A stretch of 64,000 nt of DNA from the NCBI GenBank assembly GCA_002633025.1, contig NMRB01000180.1, forward strand, positions 117,378 through 181,377, given 5' to 3'. The translations under genes and the position numbers were made by a program. Shown one piece after another: positions 22,622 to 34,400 of the stretch. Numbering within the stretch: position 1 is the first letter of the stretch; every line of letters starts with the position of its first letter. This stretch comes from Notospermus geniculatus. Lineage: Eukaryota > Nemertea > Pilidiophora > Heteronemertea > Lineidae. The notes under the pieces were generated by a model. The model saw only the letters and a program-made list of their open reading frames with translations, made no database searches and had not been told where the DNA came from.

Positions 22622-22831
22622 GCTCTAACTTTTCGTGCCTTTTTTACCAGTGCTGTTTTTACCAGTGCCTTTTTTTACCGTATCCCACATTTGAATAGGC
22701 CAACGTATTTGCACGTGGAACACTAATTGTACTGAAAATAGCTCTCCTGTCCTAAAAAAGTGGAATTCGAGGCATCAAGTTGACAGATTCATGTATCCCA
22801 CCACCATAAAAAAGATGAAGCCCCTGCCTAC
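22622..22831. repeat. Segment shared with 12985-13258
   Basis: It has fewer 'ccttttttaccagtg' units than its partner but is otherwise nearly identical up to 'gatgaagcccctgccta'. It includes the candidate terminal exon ATTCATGTATCCCACCACCATAA after 'gacag' (22787-22809). It marks the right end of module copy b. Confidence 0.6.
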
Positions 22832-23056
22832 TACGTAAAGCCAAAATTCAGGCAGTAAGAGACATCTGGTGGCAACACATGAAGTGTATCCCTCAGTTAC
22901 TTCATCGTTCGCAGCTAAACCTTTATGTTTGATTCCTTTATGTTAATACATGTACTTATATTCATACTTATAGACAAACATCTAGGCCCGTTTACAGACC
23001 CGTGCGTGATCCACCCGAAGTCATTTTCATGTCGTCTCCGTGGCCAATTCCAAGGT

Positions 23057-23620
23057 CGTTGAGTGACATCCCGCCGGTGAGTTGATCAGGTGGACTTTAT
23101 ACATGTAGCCTTGGTTACACCTGTCTGAAAAAGCCCGAACTTTTCGAAGCCCTGCAAGCCCGGGCGTTTTGAGCATGTATGCGGCATGTATGGGTTGTAA
23201 TAAGCCCGGGCTTTATTTAGACACGGCGATTCATAGGTGTAAACGCAAAAAGCACGGGCTGAGCCCGGACTTTTATGTAGTGTAAATAAGGTATATGTTA
23301 CGGGAATCGCCCATAGTGCAGAGCTATTCCAAAATTTTAATATGCGATTGCAACTCGACCTTCGGATAGACCGCGTTCACCCTCGGGTTCAAATTTTCTA
23401 TCGGCTAACTTTTACCATTTGGCATTTTTTTCCAGCTGGCGGTTCTGCGACTGCAGCGGCAGAAGACAATTATTGAGAATGCTTGTGTTCTGTCAACGCA
23501 TCTAAAATAAAAGTGAGATACAAAGCTCTGCACTTGCATTTTCTTATTTATTCATACCAAAAACGTTGAACGTTGAATCCTCAGGTTCAGAGACGGGTTA
23601 TAACCAAATCTCTCGTGCCA
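23057..23620. repeat. Module copy c, partial, without the peptide exon
   Basis: It matches copy b (18198-18245) at its left end and copy a (11635-12335) at 23410-23600, for example 'gtgttctgtcaacgcatct' and 'gttcagagacgg'. Homology stops before the position of the secreted-peptide exon. A region with repeated 'aagcccgggctt'-type words at 23110-23290 interrupts it and may be another insertion. Confidence 0.65.
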
Positions 23621-24299
23621 CATAGATTCTCATCTACCAGGTACTTGTGTGAAAACAATGCAATGCGCAGGTTTTTTTTATTCGACTTCAAAACGATGCC
23701 TGGTGTCATGACGTCCCATGGACATGAATCGAATACTGATCCAACGCGACCGCTATGGACCGGTCTGGACGGACCGCACAGCAAGTCCGATAGTGATTTC
23801 GGTCCTATACGGTTTAGTTTGGAAAAATGCGTTATAACTAACTGCCGATAGGGGCTGGTAGCTCTATCGGACTTTCATTGCGGTCGGCCCTGGTCTATGG
23901 TAGCGAAATGTTTAAAGAATGGATGGGGGTGTGTTTTATCATCGTAAAAACCTGTAAAAACTGTCCATTGTCATTCATGGAGGGCAGTGAGAGTGACACC
24001 AGAGACAATTCGTTGTTTGTTTGTTGTGAAGGCGGGAGCCCCGTATCCGTAGGGCCTATCCATCTCCGCCACTTTTCCCTTCCTCTTACCTTAAACACTG
24101 AAGCCCTTTTTAGCACTCAAGCCTTTCTGGAGTGCCTCGATGATCGAAAATGGCACACTGAAATGATTTGAAAGAGACAAATTTGCATTTTAATTCATAA
24201 TGTTTACCCGGTATATGAACTTCGTCATTTTATCATACTTATTAAGGAAAATTAATATTAATCAACACCAGTTTTTGCTTATCCAGACCAGCAACTTTC
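23621..24299. other. No gene recognised
   Basis: Open frames at 23573-23851 and 23878-24171 lack splice-site or family support. I see nothing else. Confidence 0.35.
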
Positions 24300-24393
24300 A
24301 GGCACAGACGCATAAATTATTCATGATATTTAATATTATGAATATTATTAATACTTTTTATCCATAATATGGATAATTTATGTGTCTGTGCCT
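24300..24393. mobile_element. 94-bp AT-rich MITE
   Basis: The ends 'aggcacagacgcataaatta' and 'taatttatgtgtctgtgcct' are complementary with one mismatch, enclosing an almost pure A/T centre. No clear target duplication. Confidence 0.75.
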
Positions 24394-24947
24394 AACAGGT
24401 TGCTCTTTTCTGGAGGAGCAGGTGTTAACGAATTATCTCTGCAATAAATCAATTATGCCTGGCAATTTCGTATCATTTGTTCAACCGTTAATTAAAACTC
24501 CTCTCTTATCTATTTTTGCTAATATTAAATACAAGCTATTCATGTCACCTTCCCTTCGCGGCTGGTGGAATCAGCTGACTTCACCTGAGTGTGCCTTTGA
24601 TGACTCCAGTGTCCGCCGCGTAGCCTGCCAGGACATCACGGCAACCAACCCCTTGAGCTCTGACCTTGAATAGGTCCTGGATACCTCCATTGTAGGCTAC
24701 TCATTGATGTCCTCAAGAGTGATTCTGACATCTCCTAAAGGTAAACATGACTGAAATGACCGTACCCAAGCACACGTTGAGGACTTGGGAGGTCACGGTC
24801 CGACTAACCCTTCACATTTCATTCAGTGTCTCCGTAGATTTAAAGCAATATTACAGGTATAATCAGACAGAATTACCATGTTTCAAAAAACTTCATTTTC
24901 ATGAGTGAACCAAAACGCAGAGCAGAGTTAACTGAGTCCTTGACCTT

Positions 24948-25262
24948 AAGTCGGCCTTGACCGTTTCAAACATCGATTTTCGCAATGGCGTGATGAGATC
25001 GTATGCATGTCAGTCCCCCAGTAATGGTATCTCCTCTCGTAGATATGGCGTGGATGAAGTTGCAGCCTTCTCATATCCGGGATAAAGTGTTTGAAATGTA
25101 CTTAACTAAGCAAACATTGTCAAAAGTGCCGTTAGGAACGGCTCGGACAGGTTAGCGAGCGCTGTATCAACAACGGCAAACATAAACAAGTGTTTTACAC
25201 CCTCTCAAGAAACGAGATGGAGAAGTCTGAAAGTTTGTAGAGGACAGCAGGCAGGAGTTTCT
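24948..25262. repeat. 315-bp duplicated segment, second copy
   Basis: Partner of 15824-16139. It retains the same 42-codon ORF (25024-25150, one residue different: MVSPLV against MASPLV) and the same possible donor. The left flank (24394-24947) contains no recognised gene. Confidence 0.7.
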
Positions 25263-25280
25263 GGACCAATGATGATTTAT

Positions 25281-25314
25281 TGATGTTCATTCAAGTATAC
25301 TTGAATGAACATCA
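25281..25314. repeat. Perfect 34-bp palindrome
   Basis: 'tgatgttcattcaagta' is followed immediately by its exact complement. It lies next to the end of the 315-bp duplicated segment. Confidence 0.9.
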
Positions 25315-25410
25315 ATGTTGCTGGCAATTTAATGGAAGTGAGGGATAACAGAGAGTGAGAGAGACCGCCTCGTGAGCGACAACACTGTTAACGCTAAAGT
25401 GTCGATACCG

Positions 25411-25556
25411 GTGAGGTTTCAAAATCAAACGATAAACCAAAACTTTACGACAACGTTATTTTTCATACTACACATTAACCAGATTTTATATTGCATTTTT
25501 GGTACAAAATAACGTTGTCGTTAACGTTTACGTTTATCATTTGATTTCTAAACCTC
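25411..25556. mobile_element. Imperfect inverted-repeat element
   Basis: The left part 'gaggtttcaaaatcaaacga' with 'acgacaacgttattttt' is mirrored by 'aaaataacgttgtcgt' with 'tcatttgatttctaaacctc'. Several mismatches suggest an older insertion. The adjacent 25557-26576 shows no recognised gene other than the methyltransferase 5' flank. Confidence 0.6.
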
Positions 25557-26576
25557 CCTAATAGTATTCACTGTCCGAACGTCACACACTAAATATTCCT
25601 TGGAAACGATGCATTAGGTACGTACAATACAGTGTAGGTATAAGAGGGTGGCTTCCATTGAATTTCTAAGTGGGAGTCGTCTGGTGCTCGAGAGGGCAAA
25701 TGGTCACTATAGAGACGCGGGGGTGAGGTTGCTGGCACTTGAGGACAGGAGGTGGCCTGGGACACCCATGAGTTCAGTTCTGTTTGGTTGTACTGGACCG
25801 CTGGGTCTTCCAAATGTTTAGGTGGCACACGCGACCCGCAACGAACCCCACCGACAGAATAAAATTCACATCACCGAGTACAGTTCCTGTCCAGAGGCGG
25901 ATACACGGCTGCACCCACAGCCTAATGCACCGAGAAAACGAAATTGCGTGTGTGCTTAAACTAATTTATACAGCTGTCAAGTGATGGCTAGTTTTCAAAT
26001 ACTTATACGAGTCCATGGCACACTTCTGAAGAAACGAAAATACATATGATGATTTTGACCTCGGCTGGGGACCCGTGGGTCACGCCGCATCGTTGAAGTA
26101 TTTTGAAAATATCGAATCGGGAACCTCTGCGCCAGTTCAAGGTCTCCCCGCGGAGGCTGGCAGGAGTTCAAAGCGGTACGCGTGACAGGCCGGGGCTGCG
26201 CCGACTGTATTTCCCTGGAAGAAAGGATTCGGGACAGCTCGTAGAAAAAAGCATCCTCATGAGTCAGGATTTTCTCGTAAGAGTCGCTGAAAAATTTTAT
26301 AGAGTCCAAGTATTAATCAAGATAATATGAAGGTAATTTCCTTGGTAAGCAAACTTTAGGACGATCACCCGATTTGCCAATTTGTTTCATAACCCGGAAG
26401 CCGACTTGAAACTCACTCTATATGGCAGCAGGTTGCTGTTTCAGCCAACTGGGACTTGGAGAAGTGTTTAGATCGCGATAAAAGTGTGGTTGAACAACCA
26501 AACTCGAAAAACAAACTTTACTCACCGTGCCCGACAATCGGAAGCTGAGATCGAGGATAACTGTGATTTCATCAAA

Positions 26577-29500
26577 ATGAATCCCGACCCGTATATTTAT
26601 TCACAATATAATCTCGGACCCCGAAAATGGGCTCAGGAGACCCTTGATTCGTTTTTGCCCCTTTGTGATCGGCCAGGGAGTATTCTTGATGTCGGCTGCG
26701 GGACGGGAGAGGTCACCAACATTCTTGTGGAACGGTTTCCAAGGTCGAAGATTGTCGCCATTGATAAGGTAATCCTCCTTTTCTGCTTCATATTATTCTG
26801 AGATTCATTCAAATCAAGAAGAGTTTTCTTGGAGAAACTCCCTTTTGTTGAGTTATGAAACTGGCCCCCAAAGACTTAAGGCGCCGCCCCACGTGACAGT
26901 TTCTCAGACAGCAATAATTGCCGTCATACAGTACTGTATGACAGCAATTATTGCTGTCTGACAGCAATAATTGACTATCTGACAGCAAACTTTCGATTAT
27001 TACCTCCTGCCAGGGGTTAATGCTGGTTCCCTTCGTTAAAAACCGTGGTATGCAATGACGTAGGAAGCGGTAAGAAACTCTGATGCCGAAACTTGACAGC
27101 AATCTGATGCATTGATAAAGGACTGATTCCGAAGACGAAAATGAAACTGGCTGACAACGGAATCGTTTGTCAAATTACCAGATTACGAAGATCTATATAC
27201 ACATGTATAAGGACTCAAGTTCGTCAGTTAGGAAAGGGACCCGCATTCACACTCTTAACAAATTCTCGTCGTACTGACAAGCTGGAACTCGTTCTCAGAA
27301 TATGCTTAAATTGACAGGGTCTATCTTGTCAATTGACAAGTTTTTAGCTTGTCATCCTCGGAAAAGAGACATCTTATCATTGAAACAACTACATCTCGTC
27401 ATTCAGGCTACACAAAAATTAAAAATTATGCGCCAAGATACCGTTATGCGGTAGTTACAAGTACTAATGATAGGTACATATGAAAGAAAAACTCTCCCAA
27501 ATTTTCGGGCCTACGGCGGGATTCGAACCTACGACCTATGAAATGTATAAACTACCAGACATAACCCCTAAACCCTCGTGGCTATTGAGGAAACGATGGT
27601 GACAGCATGCTTAGAGTTCAAGAAATTGAGCGATAAATGTGAGGGAAGCGCATGCGCAATAATGTCCTGCCACCTGCAACTTATCGCCATAACTAGAGAC
27701 CTTGTCAACTGGATAAACTGAACTCGTCACAGAGATGTGCGACTCGCCATGACAAGTAAATTGTGTCATGAATGACGTAATTCGTCAGGCTGACTAAAGC
27801 ATCTCATCCATATTCGCAGACAAGTTGCGGTGACAAGAATTTTTTAAGAGTGCACTTGCTCATAGTATTCACTATGTATGAGCAATCATAGCAATGATTC
27901 GAAAACATTGGGGCAAATACAAGAATGTATGACGTGTCACCGATATGTGATATCAGAAGAAAATGTCTCACCTTTTCTAACGAAGCCTAATCCCTAAGGG
28001 ACTGTATCTGTCATGTTTTTACTCGTTGAGGGGCGATCACCTTTCTCTCTACTAGAAAGACATAAGCAAGTCCGCTTCATAGAATTCATGGTATTAGATT
28101 GGCTTACATCTCGCCTTGTCCTTGAGTCGGAGACGAGAGTTCAGCCTATGGCCGAAAGGGGGCAATTCGTGGAATATTCCGCCTGCATCTTGACATATCA
28201 AGGCCTATTTCGCCCTTCGACGAGAGTAACGCTGGTCAGGACAAGATGCCCCACCTGTGATCAGTGGGGGCATGGCTGATTGTAGTAATAGCTGCAGGTT
28301 AAAGCTGTTACTTCAATAGACCATGCTCCTGCTGATCACAAGTGAAGAAGACACTGCCTTTCGAATCACAATCGGAGGGTAGACTGGTCCCCTGTCATCG
28401 AGCGGCTGTCCTCGAGCCGCTCTATGGAGGACAGGGGACCAGTCTAATCGGCGGAGGGTCGCTACCTACCCCGCTAATCTGGCATCGCTGATTACTGTCA
28501 TCTATCAACTATTTCATGGTGTCAAACAGAAATGCAACACATTCAAAGACCGCGTAGCAATTAATTGAATGTTTACATTAGTTAGATTACTAAATCAGTT
28601 AAGAAAGGTCGTTAACGGTGATACCGTCATCTCCGTAACACAGTCGCAGATAACGCTAATGTAATATATGTAACTTAAAAAGAATTGGCCCAGATTTAAA
28701 CGGAAGTCGTTGTGATCTCAACCTATCAAATGGCCGATAAGTAAAAGTCGTTAAGAAATTCTGTCCGTAACACCGCTATTGAGAAAAAATTCCCGATTCG
28801 AATCTCAGTCTGACGCTGAGTTTCATACAGCATCAAAGATTCAACATTATAGTCAGCATTTACAATCATGATCTACATGTATCCTTGACATCACTGATAA
28901 ATCTAATTTAGTAATGATTAGTTAATACTTATTCTGCGTATCATAATTTTCCGTCTTCTCCATCACACAACAAGTCCGACTCGTGCCTCAATCCCCGTCG
29001 CACCCGACGATATCCCGGCCGAAGCTTGTGAAAACGATACCTCCGCCGAAATTCAACTTACACAAACATTTTCATCAAGATACCGCCCACGATCCACTTG
29101 CTAACTCCTTCACACACTCCCAGACAACTTTCAATGTTCTGCTCATATCCGGAGATTGCTGGACGGTCGTACCCCCGAGGAAGCGCTTCAGTGGACGCTT
29201 TTAGGACGCCTATCAGTTACCCCACATGAGTACACTGCAGGAGCCTTCAGAATATCAATAACATACGTCTTCTGATACGGAGCACTCAGGCGTGGGCGTT
29301 ACCCATTCGTGCGATTAGAGTTCCCCTCTTCCTAACGGTGTACGATGAGGGGTCTTACCGATTTTGTCGCGCACCGACTTCCAATATGGCCTTCCATGAG
29401 AACCGCTTAGTCAATCAACTTTATATTTAAGCCACGGAGGGTACTGTGAGATGTTATTGGCATAACCTCAGATTTGTGCTCGGCCCTCGTGGCACCACTG

Positions 29501-31483
29501 CTTTATAAAGACATAGAGGGAACCCTTTGTGGCCTATTGCCATCTTGTCTTTCTAGCTCTCGTCTATGGTACAATACGCCCGTGACCAAAACTCTTCGGA
29601 ACAAATCGACTACGTCGTCATGGACATACAGAACAGTAAACAGATCCAAGATTCCTGGCGGAGGAACTTCGATTTCGTCTTCTCCTTTCTGTGTATGCAA
29701 TGGGTGGACGACCAACTTGCCGCACTGAGGAACATCTACGCAATGACCAAGCCAGGAGGGGAGGTGCTCGTTGTGCTGGGCATAAAACCATCGGCGGCTT
29801 TCCTGAGGCTAATGAAAGAAATAAAGGATCACCCGCGTTGGCAGCGCTATCTTGAGGTAACTGCTCTTTTCATTTACGACATCTTGAAATATCAAGGTTC
29901 CGGTCACTTCGGCTTTGGGCTACGCTCCGCCTGACTCGAGGGAGCAGCCGAGCGACGGACGGCGTAGCGACAACCCTTGGCGGTTCAGAGTGTCGTACTT
30001 GCGGTCTTTTTACAAGATGATGGTGTAACACCCAACTCCTCCATACACCATCTCCTTCTGTTACAGGTATATGAAAGCAGTCCAGAGAAAATGGTACTTG
30101 CGGTAAAACTTCGTAGAAGCAGCATGCAGTGCCAGTTGTGCCCTTGCATTGTCATTCATTTCAGCTTCATGGTGCTTTGATTGTCTGCATAGCCGTCGTT
30201 TCCAAAACGTCGCTGCCTGCGTTATTTTTTCGAAAAGTGAGAAACTTTTCTCCACAAAACGTTAATGTCATTTTCAGAAATTCACCGCAATGCAGTGGAA
30301 CACGTCAAAGAATGGTTTAATACGGTGGAGAATCCCCGACCCCGTCAGTGGTTACAGCAACGTGGTCAAAGATGCTGGTTTCACCATTCTTACAGCAAAG
30401 ACGAAGGAATATGAATATATTCCCGATTCAGACGACAGATGCCGTGGCAAGTGCAACTTTTTATCGTTTTTTATGAAACATTTCATTAGTTATTGCCAGC
30501 AAAAGGGACTTTGTCGTTGTGGCACGTTGCTTTTCACTCCACTCGAGGCAATGCCATTGCTTACCATAAAGGCCTATGTACACTATCAACATTTCAAGAC
30601 ACATGTCGGGATACATGTGTCCGACACACCGTGTTGCTGGAAATGTTGACAGTGTGTACAGAGCAAAAATATTGGCAACATGTGTCCCAACACTGTGTCG
30701 CAGCATGTGTCCCGACATGTGTCTAGTGTATACAGGGACAAAATTTCTGTGTCCATCTGTGTCGGACACATGTGTCGCGACATGTGTCCTGAAATGTTGA
30801 TAGTGTACATAGGCCTTAATGCGGGCGATCCACCGACTTTATGACGAGTTTACGATCACGATTGGTTCACGACGCGTTTGCGACTAGTTTACCACGAAAA
30901 ATCATAGCCGGTGGATCAGCGTTCACGACGAGTTTGCGACTCGTTCACGACTGAATTCTGTTGACGACGAGTTTATTATGTTTACGACGAGATCAAACGT
31001 GTTTGATTTTTTTTCGGTGGATCAGCTTCAACGTTATGTCATTTCTTTACGATCAGTTTGCGACTAGTTTACGACGAGTTTGCGATTCGTTGACGACTGC
31101 CGTCGTGAACTAGTCGCAAACTGATCGTAAACTCGTCGTAAAGTCAGTGGATCACCCCCATAAAGCTAGGAATATGGCTTTTGTATTGAGGACTTCTATT
31201 CCGTGGGCTTTCTCCTCTCAGAGGCTGGTGGACCTGCTGTGACTGTGGTCTCTCTCTTTCAGGCATGCTTGAAATACTGCTACCTCACGTGAGAGCGATT
31301 CCCGAACACCTACGACAAGAGTTCATGGATGATGTCCTCGACTCGTACATGGCTTACTGCCCCAAGACGTCAGACAAACGGACCATATGGAAGCCGACGT
31401 TACTATTGGTTCACTGTCTAAAGGAGGCGGGGGATACGCCCGACAGAGACTTCGAACAACCTTCTACGTCACAGGAAAAGTGA
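26577..31483 (+). CDS. SAM-dependent methyltransferase, JHAMT-like
   Basis: Four exons: 26577-26768, 29557-29856, 30278-30446 and 31263-31483 (TGA), giving 293 residues, the usual length for juvenile hormone acid O-methyltransferase relatives. The start MNPDPYIYSQYN matches the family's short N-terminus better than an in-frame Met 31 codons upstream. Motif I (ILDVGCGTG, residues 36-44) binds SAM and Asp63 ends the next strand. NFDFVFSFLCMQWVDD and MTKPGGEVLV are the post-I and motif III regions, and the C-terminal LPHVRAIPEHLRQEFMDD matches the JHAMT tail. Outside arthropods the substrate is unknown; a small carboxylic acid is an inference. Introns 1 and 2 are GT-AG; intron 3 has a GC donor (G|GCAAGT) and is filled by two MITEs. 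A 27-bp in-frame cassette at 30067-30093 is possible but not needed. A poly(A) signal AATAAA lies at 32091. It is a soluble cytosolic enzyme with no signal peptide. Confidence 0.85.
26905..26960. repeat. Long hairpin in methyltransferase intron 1
   Basis: 27-bp arms starting 'cagacagcaataattg' around a 2-bp centre, with one mismatch. A further partial copy of the arm follows at 26961-26990. Confidence 0.9.
27250..27852. mobile_element. 603-bp inverted-repeat element in intron 1
   Basis: Ends 'cactcttaacaaattctcgtc' and 'gacaagaattttttaagagtg' are complementary with two mismatches. The interior contains many 'gacaag/cttgtc' words in both orientations and a tRNA-like stretch. Confidence 0.65.
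27509..27590 (-). repeat. tRNA-like sequence, probably SINE-derived
   Basis: On the minus strand GGTTCGAATCCCGCCGTAGG forms a good T-arm/B-box with an acceptor-like 3' end, preceded by a degenerate A-box ('gtctggtagttta'). The cloverleaf is not convincing, so it is more likely a tRNA-derived repeat than a tRNA gene. Confidence 0.4.
28380..28446. repeat. Nested hairpin in intron 1
   Basis: Outer arms 'tagactggtcccctgtc' and 'gacaggggaccagtcta' are perfect complements. The loop contains a second hairpin, 'gagcggc' with 'gccgctc', around 'tgtcctcga'. Confidence 0.9.
30570..30816. mobile_element. Harbinger-type MITE in methyltransferase intron 3
   Basis: Ends AGGCCTATGTACACTATCAA and its complement, extending about 30 bases with one mismatch, are flanked by TAA at 30567-30569 and 30817-30819. 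The interior repeats 'acatgtgtcc/ggacacatgt'. The 3-bp TAA duplication indicates PIF/Harbinger mobilisation. Confidence 0.9.
30823..31157. mobile_element. Second MITE in intron 3, next to the first
   Basis: Ends 'gggcgatccaccgacttta' and the near-complement 'taaagtcagtggatcaccc' enclose many copies of 'gacgagtttacga/gcgactagtt'. It begins only 3 bases after the target duplication of the preceding element. Together the two make up about 580 of the 816 bases of intron 3. Confidence 0.8.
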
Positions 31484-34400
31484 AACTATAAGAGACGCCG
31501 GCAGTGATTGGCGGATCTGGATCAAGTGACTCATCTTCCATTTCTTTGACCAATGACGACCCGTGTTTCATTCGCCTCCACTCCATGAAGTGCCAATGAA
31601 AATCAACTTTCTCTCCATCTATCAGATACCATAACCATGGGGCTATTGACACAAATTCTTTTTTATAATGAAAAAAGAGAACATTGTTTCAGTGTTATTT
31701 GCCAAAGTTTTATTTCTACAAGTAAAATTATCTTGATTATAGCTCTAATCATATCTTACATTAATATCAAAGTCAGTAAATTGAGGACCAACTAGAGCTG
31801 AGAAAACATGCTGTTATCCAACATGAAAAGGTTGGATTTGACTACTCTGAAAATATCCGATATTAGAAAGGAACCATGTGGATTAATCATAGAACAATGT
31901 ACCTGGACATTGATAACAGGGGGGTCACCCTTCCAACTACACCTCTTATCATAAACTGAGGCTTTGTAGCATCACACACTTGAAGACTCCCAAGCTGAGT
32001 TTAACTTGCCCATCGTTCAAACACTGTCAAAACGGTTATGAAGATCAAATACTGAAATGTGATTTAGTTCCTCTAATTAGGAAGCAAGCTAATAAATACT
32101 GTAATTATCATAATCTTTTTTCTAAAGTACAGTACCTATGATCATGCTGTTATTCATTCTACAGGCTCAAGCGGGCGACTCAGTACAATATTTGAGAAAT
32201 TCACAACTGTGTTCAAGTTGACGGATTTAGGAAGAGGTTATTTTTAACCCCTGACGATTGAGGACCATCGACCAATCATGCCGCTGGAAATGTTGCCCCA
32301 GCAGTTCAAATGGGTCGTATCGAATAGGTCAGGTCAATCTGAGCAAGCTGGTTTTCTCCAGAAAGCTTTCCACTTCCACAAAGATACAATTCCGTAAGGC
32401 TCTCCTCCACCTGGTTTCCTCACCACTGATGCTCAGACCAACAATGACAGAAACATTTGCCCATGCATGTGGTTTCCTATGGTTGCATTGCCCATAGCAA
32501 GAAAACCAACACACAGGAGGAGAATCTCAGTAGAGAAGCAAACAACCTTTACTGACAGCTCATCACAACATCTATAAATAAGGTTTTAAACCGTTTTGTA
32601 ATTTTACACCCATAATGAAATGAAAGCCCATTTTGTTAGCAGCTAAATGTCTTACAGAAGGTCCACACAGGACATATGCAGGATACATGATGTTACAGCC
32701 GAATAAAGCACCAAAGTGTGAAGACCTTCCCTTCTTGAAGATGTAATGTCCACTCCATTCGTTAACCTCTTCCAACAGAAGTGTGCCGAAGTAGGCTTCT
32801 CATAGCATGTGGACTGGATATGGGGAAATTCTCTCATGGTAAGCAGGCAACTGCCAAATACAATGAGCAAACAAGTGAAATATACTTTACAACAATGAGA
32901 TTATTTCATTTCGACAACAAATAACATCATCTTCTGCCTCTCGAATTTTACAAGTCATTCAGCCATTATGTACGGTAATATACAACTTGAAGAAGTATGC
33001 CCCTGGTTGGATAAACTTGACACATTTTGCCCTCCTCAAATGTTTTATTTAGTACATATATGTACAACACTTCTTAGAAACTTAGAAATAAAACACAGAC
33101 CATTGAGTAACACCAGCATAACTATTTTATGAATTACTCATCAATTTAGCACAACCTTAGAGCTTCAGCACTTGAAAAGAAGGACAAAAGTTAACAGAAA
33201 CAGGAAACCATAGTTAACACAGAAAACAGGGGCAAGACAGTCAATAAGTGGATCTACTGAAGTGAGTATTGGATAGGACCCTTTACGAGGGAACAGAAAT
33301 CACAGAAAAATCTAATCACTAGAGACCTGGGGGCAATCTCTTGTCATCTGGGATTTGACCCTAACATTTTCTTCAACACCAGGTGCAGTTCATTTTGTGA
33401 AAATTTTTAACCAATGAACTCCAGAATCACCAAGAAATACTCCTATTCACCAAATCAAAAAATATTTGTAAAATTCATCTGTCGTCTTCGACAACTGAAG
33501 TAACAAAAGCGATGTCTTTCGTCAAAATTTCAAAAGCGAGCCTTTAGATTGCTTTCATGAATGATGCCTTTATAAATCTAGCCTGGTAAGTTTGGTTCAT
33601 TCGCTGATGTTCTCTAAGTACAGAGCAGAGCCTCAACAAAATGCTCTATCCAATAGTCTATTCATTATGCCATTAGATGAATCATTGTGCAGGGTTCTAT
33701 TATGCATATCATCATACACCGGGGACACTGATGTAAAGTACATAGGGCACAGGGATAGGACCTTGTAAGTTTGGACTTTGCACTCTTGGGAGTAGATGAG
33801 TGAACCTTCAATGGTTTCTTTGAAGTGGATTTTGTCTTTAACCCTTCTCAAGCAATAGATATAGCAAGGCAGCAAAACAACTGGGCATCATGGTCCAGCA
33901 GTTCCTCTTCAAATGGACTGATGACGGGCTCCGCCGCTGCTCAGTAGAATAGGCTCAATATCACGAAGCAGAGATCAGCGCAAATATACACTCGGCTCAA
34001 CTAAAATCTACAGTATCTAGTTTCATTGATGCTAAATTTGCAATGAATTTTAAGATACTTTAAGATACTGAGTAATATGAGTTCAGTAATGCGTTTGTCC
34101 TTCCAGTTCCTCTCTATTGTGAAGGCTCATTCTCATGAAACTTGAGGCTGACAGAGATCTGTCAGAGGTTGATGAAATTACTACGACACTGTACAACTCT
34201 GAGTAAATATAAATACATGTACACAGGTAAACAATTACGCAGCAGATTCTTCCCTTTGCCAACAACTCATCTTTTATACACAAAATCCTTTTTCTTGTGA
34301 CATCCTTTGAGTGAACATCACAAAACTCCACTTGTTGCAACAACTCTGTTGCTAGGTGAGGAACGACATGCACACTTCTGACAATTATGCCTCACACTTG

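Noticed and set aside
26484-26576. Upstream in-frame Met of the methyltransferase
   Set aside because: It would add 31 residues unlike the family; the Met at 26577 gives the usual JHAMT-like N-terminus. It cannot be excluded without a transcript.
30067-30093. In-frame 27-bp cassette exon (VYESSPEKM) in methyltransferase intron 2
   Set aside because: Good acceptor and donor, but the direct exon 2 to exon 3 join (YLE-KFT) matches the family better; kept only as a possible alternative.
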